From the NCBI GenBank assembly GCA_018340375.1, contig JAFFJZ010000007.1:4278001-4342000 (forward strand): DNA of 64,000 nt, in the 5' to 3' direction. The DNA comes from Gonatopus flavifemur. Lineage: Eukaryota; Arthropoda; Insecta; Hymenoptera; Dryinidae. The position numbers and the translations under genes are program-made. Below the pieces are notes generated by a model, which made no database searches, was not told the DNA's origin, and worked only from the letters and a program-made list of their open reading frames with translations. This document shows, in pieces, positions 34,921-46,663 of the stretch. Numbering within the stretch: the first letter of the stretch is position 1; each line of letters begins with the position of its first letter.

Positions 34921-35007
34921 CGCTGTGAAAAAAGCAGTGTCAAAATTGACACCCCGAAATTCGGTGTTATATCAACTCCAAATGGTGTTGAAATGACATC
35001 ATACGGT
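34921..35007. repeat. Truncated element end (GTGAAAAAAGCAGTGTC)
   Basis: It aligns with 33283-33455 (GTGTCAAAATTGACACC, TGAAATGACATCATACGGTGT-like words), then stops at CCAGAGGCGG. The right end is missing. Confidence 0.5.
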
Positions 35008-35185
35008 GTCCAGAGGCGGACTTTGGTTTTTGCCGCCCCTGCGCCATCTAGCTTGCCGCCCCTTATATGGCAGCAAAAACTAATTTTTCACGAAAATATT
35101 CATTACTAAAAATTGTTTTCCATTGATTAGAATTTATTATTCTCCTCAAAATTATTTTTGAATTATTAACATTTTCGACCTCATT

Positions 35186-35472
35186 CCCAGTGAACACTTA
35201 TGAGAGGAAGAGATCTTCAAGAGGTCTTTTGAAAGGTCAATGTTATCATATTGTTATCTGAATTGTATCATTTTTCGGAAATCTCAGAAAAAAATCCTCT
35301 TGAAGAGTTCGTTTGGATAACATTCTGGCAATTTCTTATTTTCCTCAGAAATCGATGCATCTGATAACATTCTGATATCTTTATGTTAACATTCTGAAAG
35401 GTCTACCTGACCTCTTACACATATTCAAGGAGATCTTCAAGAGCTCCAGATGATAACATATTGTTCACTGGG
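35186..35472. repeat. CCCAGTGAACA miniature element
   Basis: Ends CCCAGTGAACA and TGTTCACTGGG, TT on both sides, 287 bp, opposite orientation to 4724-5018. It splits a GCCGCCCCTGCGCCAT-rich stretch (35030-35060 and 35475-35520) whose two halves look like one older repeat. Confidence 0.9.
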
Positions 35473-36161
35473 TTGCCGCCCTTTGACGGCCTGCCGCCCC
35501 TGCGCCATGGCGTCGTTAGCGCAGGCCATAGTTCCTGTAGAAAATGTGTCCTACTGTCACTCTTAGCTTGCGTTCCAGAGATTCCTCTATATTCATCAAT
35601 TCATGCAAACAGTATAAGAGTGATTTTATTCTGTCAATTCGACTCAAAGAGAATTTTGGATAATGCTGTCTGTTGATGTTTTTTACTTTCCAATTATCGA
35701 TGTGACAAGAACATATTGTAAGTCTATCAAATGTAACATTGCGATTGTTTATGTTACGAATGGAAGAGGTTAATGAATGTGATTTTTCACATCTCAAAGG
35801 ATTCTAAAATTATAACAAAATAAGAAAAGATCAAATCATTGAATTGATGAAATTGAACAAAATTGGATGTAACATGAACCTGGTGAAATATGAGGAGGAG
35901 AAAACCGGGCAGATTTTTCAAAACACATGAGAGAATTCTGTTATAAATTGAAACACATAATCTCATGCTGATATCAATTACCCCAGTAAAAATGGGAGTA
36001 TAGGACTGATCACTGATATCGGATATAGGACTGAATTTGAAAACCATGAGAATGATAAACGTGATGTGATAAGATTACCGCATGCGAGAGGGTTATGTCC
36101 ATTCTTACTAATAAAAAACAGGCACAGAGTAATTAATGAATCAAGCTCCATGCATAACGTA
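35473..36161. other. No gene seen
   Basis: Continuation of the GCCGCC-rich repeat to about 35520, then AT-rich sequence with no supported feature. Confidence 0.45.
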
Positions 36162-37214
36162 CACTGTAAAAAAAAACTGGAAATTTACTGCGCAACTGGA
36201 CTGGAAATTTCCAGTGCTAGTACTGGGATATCGATATTCCAGTACATGTACAGATATTTTGTTGGTACGTTACTGAAAATTTACCAAGCATAACTGGAAA
36301 TTCAGTCCTTGTACTGGAATTTTCAAGTTTGGTATTGTGTACTGAAATTTTGCCATGATTTTGCGAAAATTTTGCTGGCTCGTACTACAATTTCACAGTT
36401 TTTGTGCAACAGAAAAAAGTATCCCCTCAATGAGGACTTGTAAAAAATTTCGAATTTAGAGAAAAAAATTAATCGTGGGTATACTGGAAGTCTACAGGTT
36501 TTGAACTGCAATGTTCGGGTTGTGTGATGGACTTTTCCAGTTTCTATGCAACGAAATTTTCCAGTTATGCTGGAATTTAATCACTGTCGCACTGAAATAT
36601 TCCACTTCTGTTGGACTTCGTCATTTCTGGTGGGAAAAATTTCAAGTCTTTATATTAAAAATTTCCTGATTGAGATTTTGAATAATATTTGTAATTGTAG
36701 CAAATAAAATTGATATATGAGGTTTTTCAAAGATTTATTTTTTTGTGTATTCTAGATATGAAGCATATGTAGTAACCCAAGCTGACCTTCCAATATGTCG
36801 CGCTATAGCTCGTCGGTTAGGTCTTGGGTTTCAGTTGGTAGGCAGATAGAAAAATGTAGGTTCAAATCCCGTTAGGTAGACATGACTTTCTGTCCATCCA
36901 CATGAACGATCCAGTTTCTCAGTCATCTTGAAACACAAGGACCGTGCAAAATCACTTTGTGTGAGCAATTTTTTTTCAATTTTCATGAATATTTCCAGCA
37001 TTAATTTTCCAGTACATGTCCTGGAAAAGTCCAGTTCGTGTACTGAAAAATTCCAGTACTGGGGCTCAGCAAATTTCCAGTTCTGATGCTGAAATTCCAT
37101 AACATTTGTACTGAATTTTTGCAGTACAAATGTGCTGAAATTTTCCGGTACATGCACAGGTTAATAACTTCCAGTACATTTACTGGAATTTTCCGGTGAA
37201 CCTTTTTTACAGTG
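36162..37214 (+). mobile_element. CACTGTAAAAAA element with tRNA-like segment, copy 1
   Basis: Ends CACTGTAAAAAAAAACTGG and CCTTTTTTACAGTG, flanked by TA on both sides; 1053 bp. The outer parts are dense in CCAGTACA / TGTACTGG words in both orientations. The middle carries a tRNA-like segment. No transposase. Confidence 0.85.
36800..36875 (+). other. tRNA-like segment (A/B-box-like) in copy 1
   Basis: TATAGCTCGTCGGTTAGG (36804-36821) matches an A box and GGTTCAAATCC (36859-36869) a B box, 55 bp apart, a spacing compatible with pol III promoters. No acceptor stem closes it, so it is tRNA-derived or mimicking sequence and not a tRNA gene. Confidence 0.5.
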
Positions 37215-37358
37215 TACATGCACTGTGAGTAGTTCTTAAGGTGATACCCCAAGATGTCAGTGGCAACAGCATTTACCCTCACAGTATCGATAAAATTACA
37301 TGCACTGTAAAAAGGGTTACATTATTAGTTGACATATATCGATTTGGGATCTGACCTA

Positions 37359-38475
37359 CACTGTAAAAAAATTTCACCGGAAAATTCCAGTACATGTACT
37401 GGAAGCAATTAACCTGTACATGTACCGGAAAATTTTAGCACATTTGTACTGCAAAAATTCAGTGCAAACGTTATGGAATTTCAGCATCAAAACTGGAAAT
37501 TTTCTGAACCTCAGTACTGGAATTTTTCAGTACACGAACTGGATTTTTCCAGGACATGTACGGGAAAATTAATGCTGAAAATATCCGTGGAAATTGAAGA
37601 AAAATTGCTCGCGCAAAGTGATTTTGCAGGGTCCTTGTGTTTCAAGATGATTGAGGAACTTGATCATTCGTTTGGATGGACAGAAACTCATGTCTACCTA
37701 ACGGGATTTGAACCTACACTTTTCTACCTGTCTATCAACTGAAACCTAAGACATAACCGATGAGCTATAGCGCGACATGTTGGAAGGCTAGCTTGGGTCA
37801 CATATGCTTCATATCTAGAATACACAAGAGAATAAGTCTTCGAAAAACCTCATATATCAATTTTATTTGCTACAATTACGATTATTATTCAAAATCTCAA
37901 GCAGGAAATTTTTATTATAAAGACTTGAAATTTTTCCTGCCAGAAATGACGAAGTCCAATAGGAGTGAAAAATTTCAGTGCAACAGTAATTAAATTCTAG
38001 CATAACTAGAAAATTCCGTTGCATAGCGACTGGAAAATTCCATCACACGACCTGAAAATTGCAGTTCAAAACCTGTATAATTCAATTGCATAGCAACTGG
38101 AAAATTCCATCACAAAACCTGAGAATTGCAGTTGAAAACCTGTATAATTCTAGTATATCAACGATTAGGTTTTTTTTTCTAAATTCGAAATTTTTCGCAA
38201 GTCCTTTTTGAGGGGATACTTTGTTCTGGTCCACAAGAACCATAAAATTGTAGTACAAGCCAGTAAAATTTTCGTGAAATCATGGCAAAATTTCAGTACA
38301 AAATCCCAAACTTGAAAATTCCAGTACAAGGACTGAATTTTCGGTTATGCTTGGTAAATTTTCAGTACCGTACCAAAAAAATCTTTGTACGTGTACTGGA
38401 ATATCCATATTCCAGTACTAGCACTGAAAATTTCCAGCCCAGTTGCACAGTAAATTTCCAGTTTTTTTTACAGTG
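37359..38475 (-). mobile_element. CACTGTAAAAAA element with tRNA-like segment, copy 2 (inverted)
   Basis: Ends CACTGTAAAAAAATTTCACC and CCAGTTTTTTTTACAGTG; left flank TA, right flank TG. It is the reverse complement of copy 1 over nearly all its length, so with copy 1 it makes a ~2.3-kb imperfect palindrome with a 144-bp spacer. 1117 bp. Confidence 0.85.
37700..37775 (-). other. tRNA-like segment in copy 2
   Basis: On the minus strand TATAGCTCATCGGTTAT (plus 37753-37769) and GGTTCAAATCC (plus 37704-37714) repeat the A/B-box-like pair of copy 1 with the boxes conserved while the surroundings differ at several bases. Confidence 0.5.
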
Positions 38476-38578
38476 TGATGTAGCATAACATTGGAGATGA
38501 TCTATTGTCTTAATGTATAATTTAAAACATTAATGGTCAACTGATGATCCATTATTCATAAATATGATGATGTATCTA

Positions 38579-39937
38579 CAGGGTGTCCCATTTTAATCCT
38601 TAAATGCAAATATCTCAAAAACATGCATCTTAAACCAAAAGTACTTCATACCAAAGTTGTTATACAGAGAGGGGGCCACAAAACTACGATATCAGTTTCA
38701 TCATAGATGGCGTTATGATCGATTAAAATGGGGTCAACATCATTTTTTTAAACGGGAACCCCCACTTTTGATCGCATATCTTGATTCTACGCAAAAAACT
38801 GAGTAACTTTTGCTTGAAACGTTTTTCTAAATTTCTGAAGATGGCGCCACAATCGATGAAAAATGAAGTCTATGAAACAATATGCAGATATCTTGAGGAA
38901 TGCATCCAAGAGCCGAAATATCTCATTCGAATGTTGTTGTTAAGAGAGGGGACGACACAATGGCGATATCAGTTCCATAGTAGATGGCGCTGTGGTCGGT
39001 GAAAAGAGATCAACTTCAATTTTTCAAATGGAAACTCTTACTTTTTATCGCATATCATGATTCTACGCGAAAAAATGAGGAAGTTTTGTTTGAAAAATTT
39101 TTCCTAAATTCTTAAAGATGGAAAAGGTGGGAAATGAGGTTGATGAGATAGTTCTACTGCCTTATGTGTAAAGCAACGCTCAACTCTTGAAGGTTTTGTT
39201 TTCATCTTCCGAGGATTGGGGTGTGACAAATTCCCATATTACTCCCACCCCCTCCTCCTCCACTCATCAGTAGGCCGTCGGCATTAGCGTTACCCAATGA
39301 GCACCCCGAGGAGGTTGCGCGATCGGGTTTGTTGAGCGTTGCTTCACACATAATGCAGTAGAACTTTCTCATCAACCTCATTTTCCACCGTTTCCATCTT
39401 CAAGAATTTAGGAAAAATGTTTCAAACAAAAATTCCTCATTTTTTCGCGTAGAATCATAATATGCGATAAAAAGTAGGGGTTTTCAATTGAAAAATTGAA
39501 GTTGACCTCATTTTTACCGACCACAGCGCCATCTACCATGGAACTGATATCGTCATTGTGTCGTCCCCTCTTTCAACAACAGCATTCGAATGAGATATTT
39601 CGGCTCTTGAATGCATTCCTCAAGATATCCGCATATTGTTTCATAGTCTTTATTTTTCATCGATTGTGGCGCCATCTTCAGAAATTTAGAAAAACGTTTC
39701 AAGCAAAAGTTACTCAGTTTTTTGCGTAGAATCAAGATATGCAATAAAAAGTGGGGGTTCCCGTTTAAAAAAATGATGTTGACCCCATTTTAATCGATCA
39801 TAACGCCATCTATGATGAAACTGATATCGTAGTTTTGTGGCCCCCTCTTTGTATAACAACTTGGGTATGAAGTACTTTTGGTTTGAGATGCATGTTTTTG
39901 AGATATTTGCATTTAAAGATTAAAATGGGACACCCTG
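38579..39937. mobile_element. Fold-back element, CAGGGTGTCCCATTTTAATC ends
   Basis: Ends CAGGGTGTCCCATTTTAATC and GATTAAAATGGGACACCCTG, TA on both sides. Arms of about 600 bp are nearly complementary (GATGGCGCCACAATCGATG / CATCGATTGTGGCGCCATC), leaving a ~130-bp GC-rich loop near 39200-39330. 1359 bp. No transposase. Confidence 0.9.
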
Positions 39938-41440
39938 TATATATGATATAATGTAATCTTTCTACAGTGTGGTATGTATGATGTAAAATTACAGATCCAT
40001 ATAAAAAAAAATTACTTCCACTATCATTATGTAAAATTACCTTCGCCGACTGTAAATTTACATGGCCTGCATGGGTAAATTATGTTGCAACCTGCATGTT
40101 TGTGTGAAATTACACCTACATGTTTGTGTGGAATGACACCTACCTACGTGATGCAAAATTACACAGACAGAAAAAAATCATGTTCCCATTGAAGTGATGT
40201 TTGACATCATGTTTGGGGAACATTCCTCCAACGGATATCGAACCCAGTCATAGACCTACCTATATACTATTCTCAACTTACCTAATCTATGCCCTAACAA
40301 TCTCAGCAACGCCGAAAACGCAGATGATTTGTTCAAAAAAGGCTTACATATGTCTGTACTCGTTCCGACTATGTACATTCATAGGATGTAATAGGAATTT
40401 GACTTTGCAAAAATGAAAGCGAAATAAAAACTACACCGTATATGTATATTCACCATTTGGGAAGGGTAATGAGCATCTACTCTGGTAGCATTGTAATTTC
40501 ACCGATGTGAGAGGTAAAATGAACACTACACTGTATATATGAATTTACCGTTCGGGGGAGGTAATCAGCATTTACCCTTACACTGTTAGGTGATTGCGAA
40601 TTACCATTATATTTTGGTGATATCACTTGTATATGATAGCAGTAGATTTACATCTATTTTTCACAGTGTGGATGGTACAAAACTCAAGGAGTGAGTGATT
40701 TTTTTCATCTGTTTGATGCACCAAATACTATTGGGCCGCCAGGAAAACACAATATTCAAAAACATTTCCACTTGAGGTGGTTTTGGTGACCGATTCTGGA
40801 GTGAAATTTAATCATATTCTCATTGGAACGGAATTCACAATTCGAATCGAAAAAAAATTTACTTTGTTCGGATTCGAAGTTGCATCCTTGGGATCCGAGA
40901 GACGACTCTGACGCCACTTTTCTATGGAAACATTAACTTCAGCGCTTTTCAGTGTACTGCAATTTAGAAAATGACATTTTTGTTTAATTGTCCTGTTTTT
41001 TTATCCAGATGAGTAGTAACTTGAATTATTCAGGAACATATGAGAAAAACTACAATCCAGGTGTATAAAACAGTTGAAATATCAGTTCTAACAATATGAT
41101 TCCATGTACAGAAATTTTTATATAGATCTATGTACCGATTACTCAAGAGTAGTTATTTTGAATTTATGATTCCAAAATTGAATGATTCAAAAACATTCAA
41201 GATTCATTTCTCCATATAAGGGCGGGTAAGTCCATACAGATTGGTAGGTGAGTGGGGCTGGAGTCTTCCCTTGGATCTCAAAGATGCAAACTCGAATCCG
41301 AACAAAATGAATTCCTTCCAATTAGAATTATTGACTTTTTGCCCTTTTGTTTCAAGAAAGAAGTTTTTCCTCAGGCGGTAAGGGAAAATTTTCTTCCGAA
41401 ATTTGGAATTCGGGCTCCTTGCTGTATTATATATATGCTA

Positions 41441-41546
41441 CCCATATAGCACAAATGTCTCAGTAATATCTCCAGAATATTCTGACAATATTACAATATC
41501 TCTAGAATATTCTGGAGATATTACTGAGACATTTGTGCTATGTGGG
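41441..41546. repeat. 106-bp palindrome, TAGCACAAATG arms
   Basis: CCCATATAGCACAAATGTCT and AGACATTTGTGCTATGTGGG are complements with one mismatch; the centre is AATATTCTGACAATATTAC. Same end motif as 4639-5092. Flanks are TA and TT, so no exact duplication. Confidence 0.85.
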
Positions 41547-41935
41547 TTTTGTATATATTTAGTATGGAAAAATAATCCATGTGTAACAACAGGAGGATTA
41601 GAGCAGAAGTGGGAAGGAGAAGAATCGTAAATCAAAAGAGGATTCCAGACAGAAGAGACTAGTCAATTGACGCGTCTGGTATACCAGTCGAATTATTTCT
41701 ATAGATCGATGTAACTTGATTCCATTTGATATTATAAATGGGTTTAACGATATTCAAGTATATAACGGGAAAGAAATTGTTCCTAAATTTATTTTGACTT
41801 GCAATTAATTGTTTCTCATCCCCTCTGACCATTCTGTGGAGGACTCATACTCACCAAAAAACAAGGGAACGAACGATTGTCACTATTGCTGCACCGTAAT
41901 GGTATAACCACCTAATGGTAGTTTGATACTCCAAT

Positions 41936-42057
41936 TAGTGACAGTGATGCCAGAAATATTATCCAACGGCCTACATCCAATCGAATACTTCTGTTGGTCG
42001 GAATGATCAATGTATTCCGGTCTTGGTGCTCTTGTTCTCTTGTTTCTGGCATCATTG
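41936..42057. repeat. Small hAT-like miniature element
   Basis: TAGTGACAGTGATGCCAGAA at left, TTCTGGCATCATTG at right, with an exact 8-bp duplication ACTCCAAT (41928-41935 and 42058-42065). The left end seems to hold a 6-bp internal duplication. 122 bp. Confidence 0.85.
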
Positions 42058-42713
42058 ACTCCAATCTCATTATTGTTCGAATTTACATTTTATTAAATCC
42101 TCCGCAGGATACGTTTCTCAGGCTATTCATTACATCTGATCTTTACATGTCGAGTTTGCGGGAACTTCCGAGGAAAAAATTAACGAATTCTTGCCAGAAG
42201 CAAAGGATTTTCCGTGTACAAAATTCAATTGTCTTCACCAAATATCAGTTCATTTAACTGAAAATTCTTGTTTAAACAAACATTATTTCAGTTCGGGCAA
42301 CTTGAATGTTTTATTCAATGACATTTTTAGTTACAGCAACTGAAAATCCTAACAGATACACCCACTGACCTTCACTTCGCATCTTCGTAGATTCTACGTG
42401 CACGGTAAAAAATTTATTTTCAGATTCACAAAAAAGTTTGGAAGTTCTGGACATAACATTTTCTCCAAACTTTTTTGAAAATTTAACGAAGGAAATGTTA
42501 TGTAAAACACTTCCATACTCCTTTTGTGGATCTACAAAGAGATTTTTTGGAGTGTGGATAAATGGTCGGTGAGAAGATGAGGTGGATGAACAAAGATGCC
42601 ACATAAGAGCAACGTAGAGGCAACGTAGAGATGTCTGCTGTTATACGGGGAGTTTGCTCAGTGCAGTGATTCGAAGACAATGTTCCTCAGTTTCACAAAT
42701 TTTAATACAACGT

Positions 42714-42960
42714 ATTGAATCCACCATTTCCAATTTGGGAACTTCAACAACAGATTCTCAATCAGCAACCTCAAAACCTCCTGAATATGAAGTTTAAAGA
42801 AAGACCGATGAATTTTAGAATTTCGGTCAGCCATATTGAATCCACCAATTCGAGTTGGAGAAATTCTGACAATGGGTTCGTAATCAGTGATACCGAAAAC
42901 TTTCAGGTACCGGATTTAAAGCGAATTTGAGAACCCTTTGTGATTTCATCCAATTTTGTG
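42714..42960. repeat. Two-copy tandem repeat, ~121-bp unit
   Basis: ATTGAATCCACCATTTCCAA at about 42714 and ATTGAATCCACCAATTCGAG at about 42835 begin two similar units that both run through TTCT.A..A.....TAATCAG and AACCTC-like words. Confidence 0.6.
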
Positions 42961-43243
42961 TGACTGCTACTAATCTGAAAGACGCTTCTGTCACAAAAAC
43001 ATGGTGAAATTCCTTAGGAGCAGACATTAGCAGCTGTTTTTTTTAATTTTGTAGGTGAGACTTCCATCTACAACCTCTAACAAGTGAAATGATGGAGTTA
43101 TACAACTTTTACTCCAAAAACCAAACGAATTTCCAAATTGAGAGGTATAAACATCACATCCAATCATTGCTCTGCCAGTATTTGCCACTCATTGAATTGT
43201 TATTTCTCTGATTTTTAGTATGTTCTATATACTTTCAGCAGTG

Positions 43244-43473
43244 CACGGAGAAAAAAATATCGCTGTCATAACGATACTGGATAGTTGTGATGACTATCCA
43301 AAGTTTAGTGGTATCAGTATCGTTGCTATGATCATATAAATCATCCGAGGAACGATATAGATCGCCAGCATAGCCATCTGTATCGTCACCATAGCGATAC
43401 AGTATTGTTATTACAGCTATCTCTTCTTAACCATACTCCAGATCATTATAATAGCCATACTTTTTTTTCCGTG
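43244..43473. repeat. Miniature element, CACGGAGAAAAAAA ends
   Basis: CACGGAGAAAAAAATATCGC and CATACTTTTTTTTCCGTG, TG on both sides, 230 bp. It contains multiple ATCG.TAT / CGATAC words and is the intact counterpart of the interrupted element at 3166-5233. Confidence 0.8.
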
Positions 43474-44324
43474 TGGAGTCCGTTTTCCTCTCATTTACTA
43501 TCTTTCATTAACGTGAATGATACCTCAAGAAAGGGTACTTTTGAACCGGTATACAGGGGCAGGAGTAGGGGATCAGACCTTCTCATATATGAATTCTGGA
43601 ACTTTGGATATTACTTTACTCACTCCAATGGTAAAATATCTCGAACCACAAACCTCATTCCTGGGGTTTTGGCCAGCTTTTTGGCATTTGGCCCCACTGT
43701 GTGACTGTTCTGAAGAAATAACGAATTCATTCACGTTGGATTTTTCACAGGACCGAAATTGATAAAGTATCAGAGATTATTCCCTAAACATTTCAGCCCT
43801 TCCATATATTCAGTTTGGAGGGATCTTGCAGATAAAATCTTTACTCGAATTTCATACAGCACATTACACTCTGAAAAATCTTATCTCCCGTAACTACTTT
43901 TTGGGATGTATATGCGCCCTTCAATTCTTGTGTTAGAATTTTATTTCCGATTTGTGATGCTTTCACTTAGATGTGTGTTGCAGTTTGCTAATCAAAACCG
44001 ATTTGAGTATAAGCTTCACACAATCTCGGTGTGTATATGAATCCATCAATTCGGTGTTAATTCTCTTCAATCGTGTAGATCAGAAAGATTTCCTAAAGAA
44101 TACACTTGGAGCTTAGAGAATTCAATATGATTTCTCGAGAATTTTTTTTGAACTCCAGTCCTGTGGGGGATAGTACGCTGGCATTCCGTTGAGCACTGTC
44201 TACACAATTCACACAAACATGAACGCAAAGATGCGCAGATTTCATATATAGTTTTCTGTGCGTTGCACGCGTGCGTTTGCGTAAGCTGTGTAAATTTCAA
44301 ATTTCGAAGGCAAATTCTTTCCTA

Positions 44325-44555
44325 CACGGAGAAATTATCACACAGTAACCAAAACCCGCATATTGATGTTCAATGTGAAACAACAAAACATTTTTTTTAC
44401 ATTGATTTCCAGAGTGAAATACGCCAATAGCTGATATATGAACATTGAAACTTTACGTTGGTGCATTGAAAATTGATGCAAAAAAAACACTTTTTCGCTG
44501 CACGTTGGTCATCAATGTATGAACATTTGATTATCTGTGTGACAATCTCTCCGTG
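44325..44555. repeat. Miniature element, CACGGAGAAATTATC ends
   Basis: CACGGAGAAATTATCACACAG and CTGTGTGACAATCTCTCCGTG, TA on both sides, 231 bp. Internal ATTGATG and CATCAAT words pair. Confidence 0.85.
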
Positions 44556-45612
44556 TATCGGCTGAGATGAAATTTCTTCTTCGAAATTTCAAATTCGGGC
44601 TCTGCACCGCAATTGATAAAGTATCAAACATTATTGCCTGAAAATTTCAGACTTTTTCATGGATTCAATTCGAAGAAATCTTGCAGAGGGAATCGTAACT
44701 CGGATGGTATGCTAGTGTCCCGTTATTGCATTTCATTATGCTGCAATTTAGAAGAACACCACTTGAGGTGATTTTGCTGATGGATTCTGGTTTGAATTCT
44801 GATCATATTTCCATCGGAAAGAAGTCAATAATTCTAATTGGGAGGAATTCATTTTGTTCGGATTCGAGTTTGCATCTTTAAGATCCAAGGAAAGACTCCA
44901 GCCCCACTCGCCTACCAATCTGTATAAATTCACCCGCGCTTATATGAAGACATGAATTTTGAATATTTCATTCAATTGTAGAATCATGAATTCAAAAGAA
45001 CTACTTTTGAGTCATCGGTACAGAGAGTTTTGTTCATAGAATTATGTTGTGAAAACGTATATTTTAATCGTTTCATACACCTGAATTGTGGTTTCTGCAA
45101 TATATTCCCGAATGATTCAAGTTACTACTCATCTCAATGAAAAAATATGACAATTCAACGAGAATGTCATTTCCTAAATTGCAGCACACTCAAGAGCGCT
45201 GAAGTGAATGTTTTTTCGTATATGATGTTGTCAGATGAAAATCTCGGGAAAAACGTTTCACCTGTTTTTTCGTCTCATTAAGACGCATGCAACAAGCATA
45301 TGTAATGGAGACTGTATGCTTCTATAAAACTGTATCATTTAGGAATATTCAAGATTGCTATCAATATATAAAGATGGTTACATTCATATAGATTCACAGA
45401 AGAGTGGCGCTAGAGTTGTCTCTTGGGCCCCAAGGATGCAATTTCGAATCCGAAATAAGTAATTTTTTTTTCGATTGGAATTGTGAATTTCTTTCCAATG
45501 AGAATATGATCAAAATTCATCCCAAAATCGTTCACCAAAGTCACCTCAAGTGGAATTTTTTTGGAATATTGCGTTTTCCTGGAGGCCCAAATAGTATTCG
45601 ATGCATGAAACA

Positions 45613-46663
45613 GGAGAGCAGAAGATAGGAGAAATCGTCCACTTCTCATGTTTCGTATTATCTATATACGTTATGCACATGGTTTGATTTTTCATTCAAT
45701 CTCTGCCTGTTTGTTATTCATGAGAATCGACATATTCCCCTGGCATGCGGTGATCTCATAACATCACATTTGTTGTCTCCATAGTTCCCCAATTCCATCT
45801 GAACCTCCCTTATACCTATTGCACGACATTATATCGTTTCGATGTTTTTCATCCAACGTCTACCATGAATATGGGTCATTCCATGTAAAATTCCCAATCA
45901 AATTTTCAATTTACGTGAAATATTTTTTGCTGCGTTCCTGATGGATGAATATTGGACACGTATTTCTTCATCTCAGCATATTATTCAAAATTCCCGAATT
46001 GTGAATTCTTTAAATTTCAGAATCAAAAAGACCCTCTTTTGTTGCGCGTTTTACAATTCAAACAAAAAATGAACGTATGAAATGCTGTTGAACCATAAAA
46101 GTAACCATTTTTGCCCATCCTCTTCGCAATATATTCGAAGAAAGTATTCTTGTCGTGTCACTACACAAATTGTCCGATTTCAATGAGAAGACAACTCTTC
46201 CCTAAATTTGGACAAGATTTTCCTCCAATGTTTGATTCTTTACATGTTCATCCAAGTTCCAAGACAATACTGTGAAAATTTGAGAATGAACCGTTGGATA
46301 CTTTCCGAGTGATCGAGAAATGAAATCCTTCGCATGCCCCAAACGTATACTATTCTACGGGTCCAGACAGGCATATATACTCTTTGCAGATAAGGTGTTA
46401 TATAATTTTTATTATTGGTTTTATCACAGGAAATATTGTTCACATTTTGGAGTACATAATTTCATAGAGTAAGATTTCATTACAATCGTACAGAGTACGA
46501 ATAAAGGGCTGGTTTCTTGACGAACGAATTAGTATTCAAGAGATTTCGATATTCCTTATTCAATCAATCCATCGAACTTTGAGTCACGTTTCAATCAACG
46601 CTTAGGTTTCTGTTTCAAAAAATTGACTATTCCAAATTCTCCACTAGCAGAATATGTCTTCAC
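45613..46663. other. No gene seen
   Basis: No motif or repeat end supported; it lies 3' of the broken gene that follows on the minus strand. Confidence 0.5.

Larger units (their letters stand above)
37303..39969. mobile_element. Middle CACTGTAAAAAGG element of the nest
   Basis: CACTGTAAAAAGGGTTACAT at left and ATGTAATCTTTCTACAGTG at right, TG flanking both. Without its two insertions (37359-38475 and 38579-39937) it would be only ~190 bp. Confidence 0.7.
37221..40668. mobile_element. Outer CACTGTGA element of a nest
   Basis: CACTGTGAGTAG at left, CTATTTTTCACAGTG at right, TG flanking both. Both remaining parts are rich in GTAAAATTAC / CATTTACCC words (37270-37300; 40020-40660), supporting that they were once joined. 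It is interrupted by the element at 37303-39969. Confidence 0.6.
40717..45612. repeat. Large inverted-repeat region, ~4.9 kb
   Basis: The left arm (about 40717-41420) is complementary to the right arm (about 44570-45612): ATACTATTGGGCC / GGCCCAAATAGTAT, TGTTCGGATTCGA / TCGAATCCGAA, GATTGGTAGGTGAGTGGGGC / GCCCCACTCGCCTACCAATC. The right arm has an extra ~200-bp piece near 45195-45395. The loop holds several miniature elements. Diverged copies of the arm unit occur at 43740-43880 and 44600-44710. No clear target duplication or transposase. Confidence 0.75.

Noticed and set aside
36831..37157. Matching ~90-108-codon frames in the two CACTGTAAAAAA copies (also 37473-37742)
   Set aside because: They derive from CCAGTAC-rich repeat sequence present in both copies; similarity reflects the shared element.
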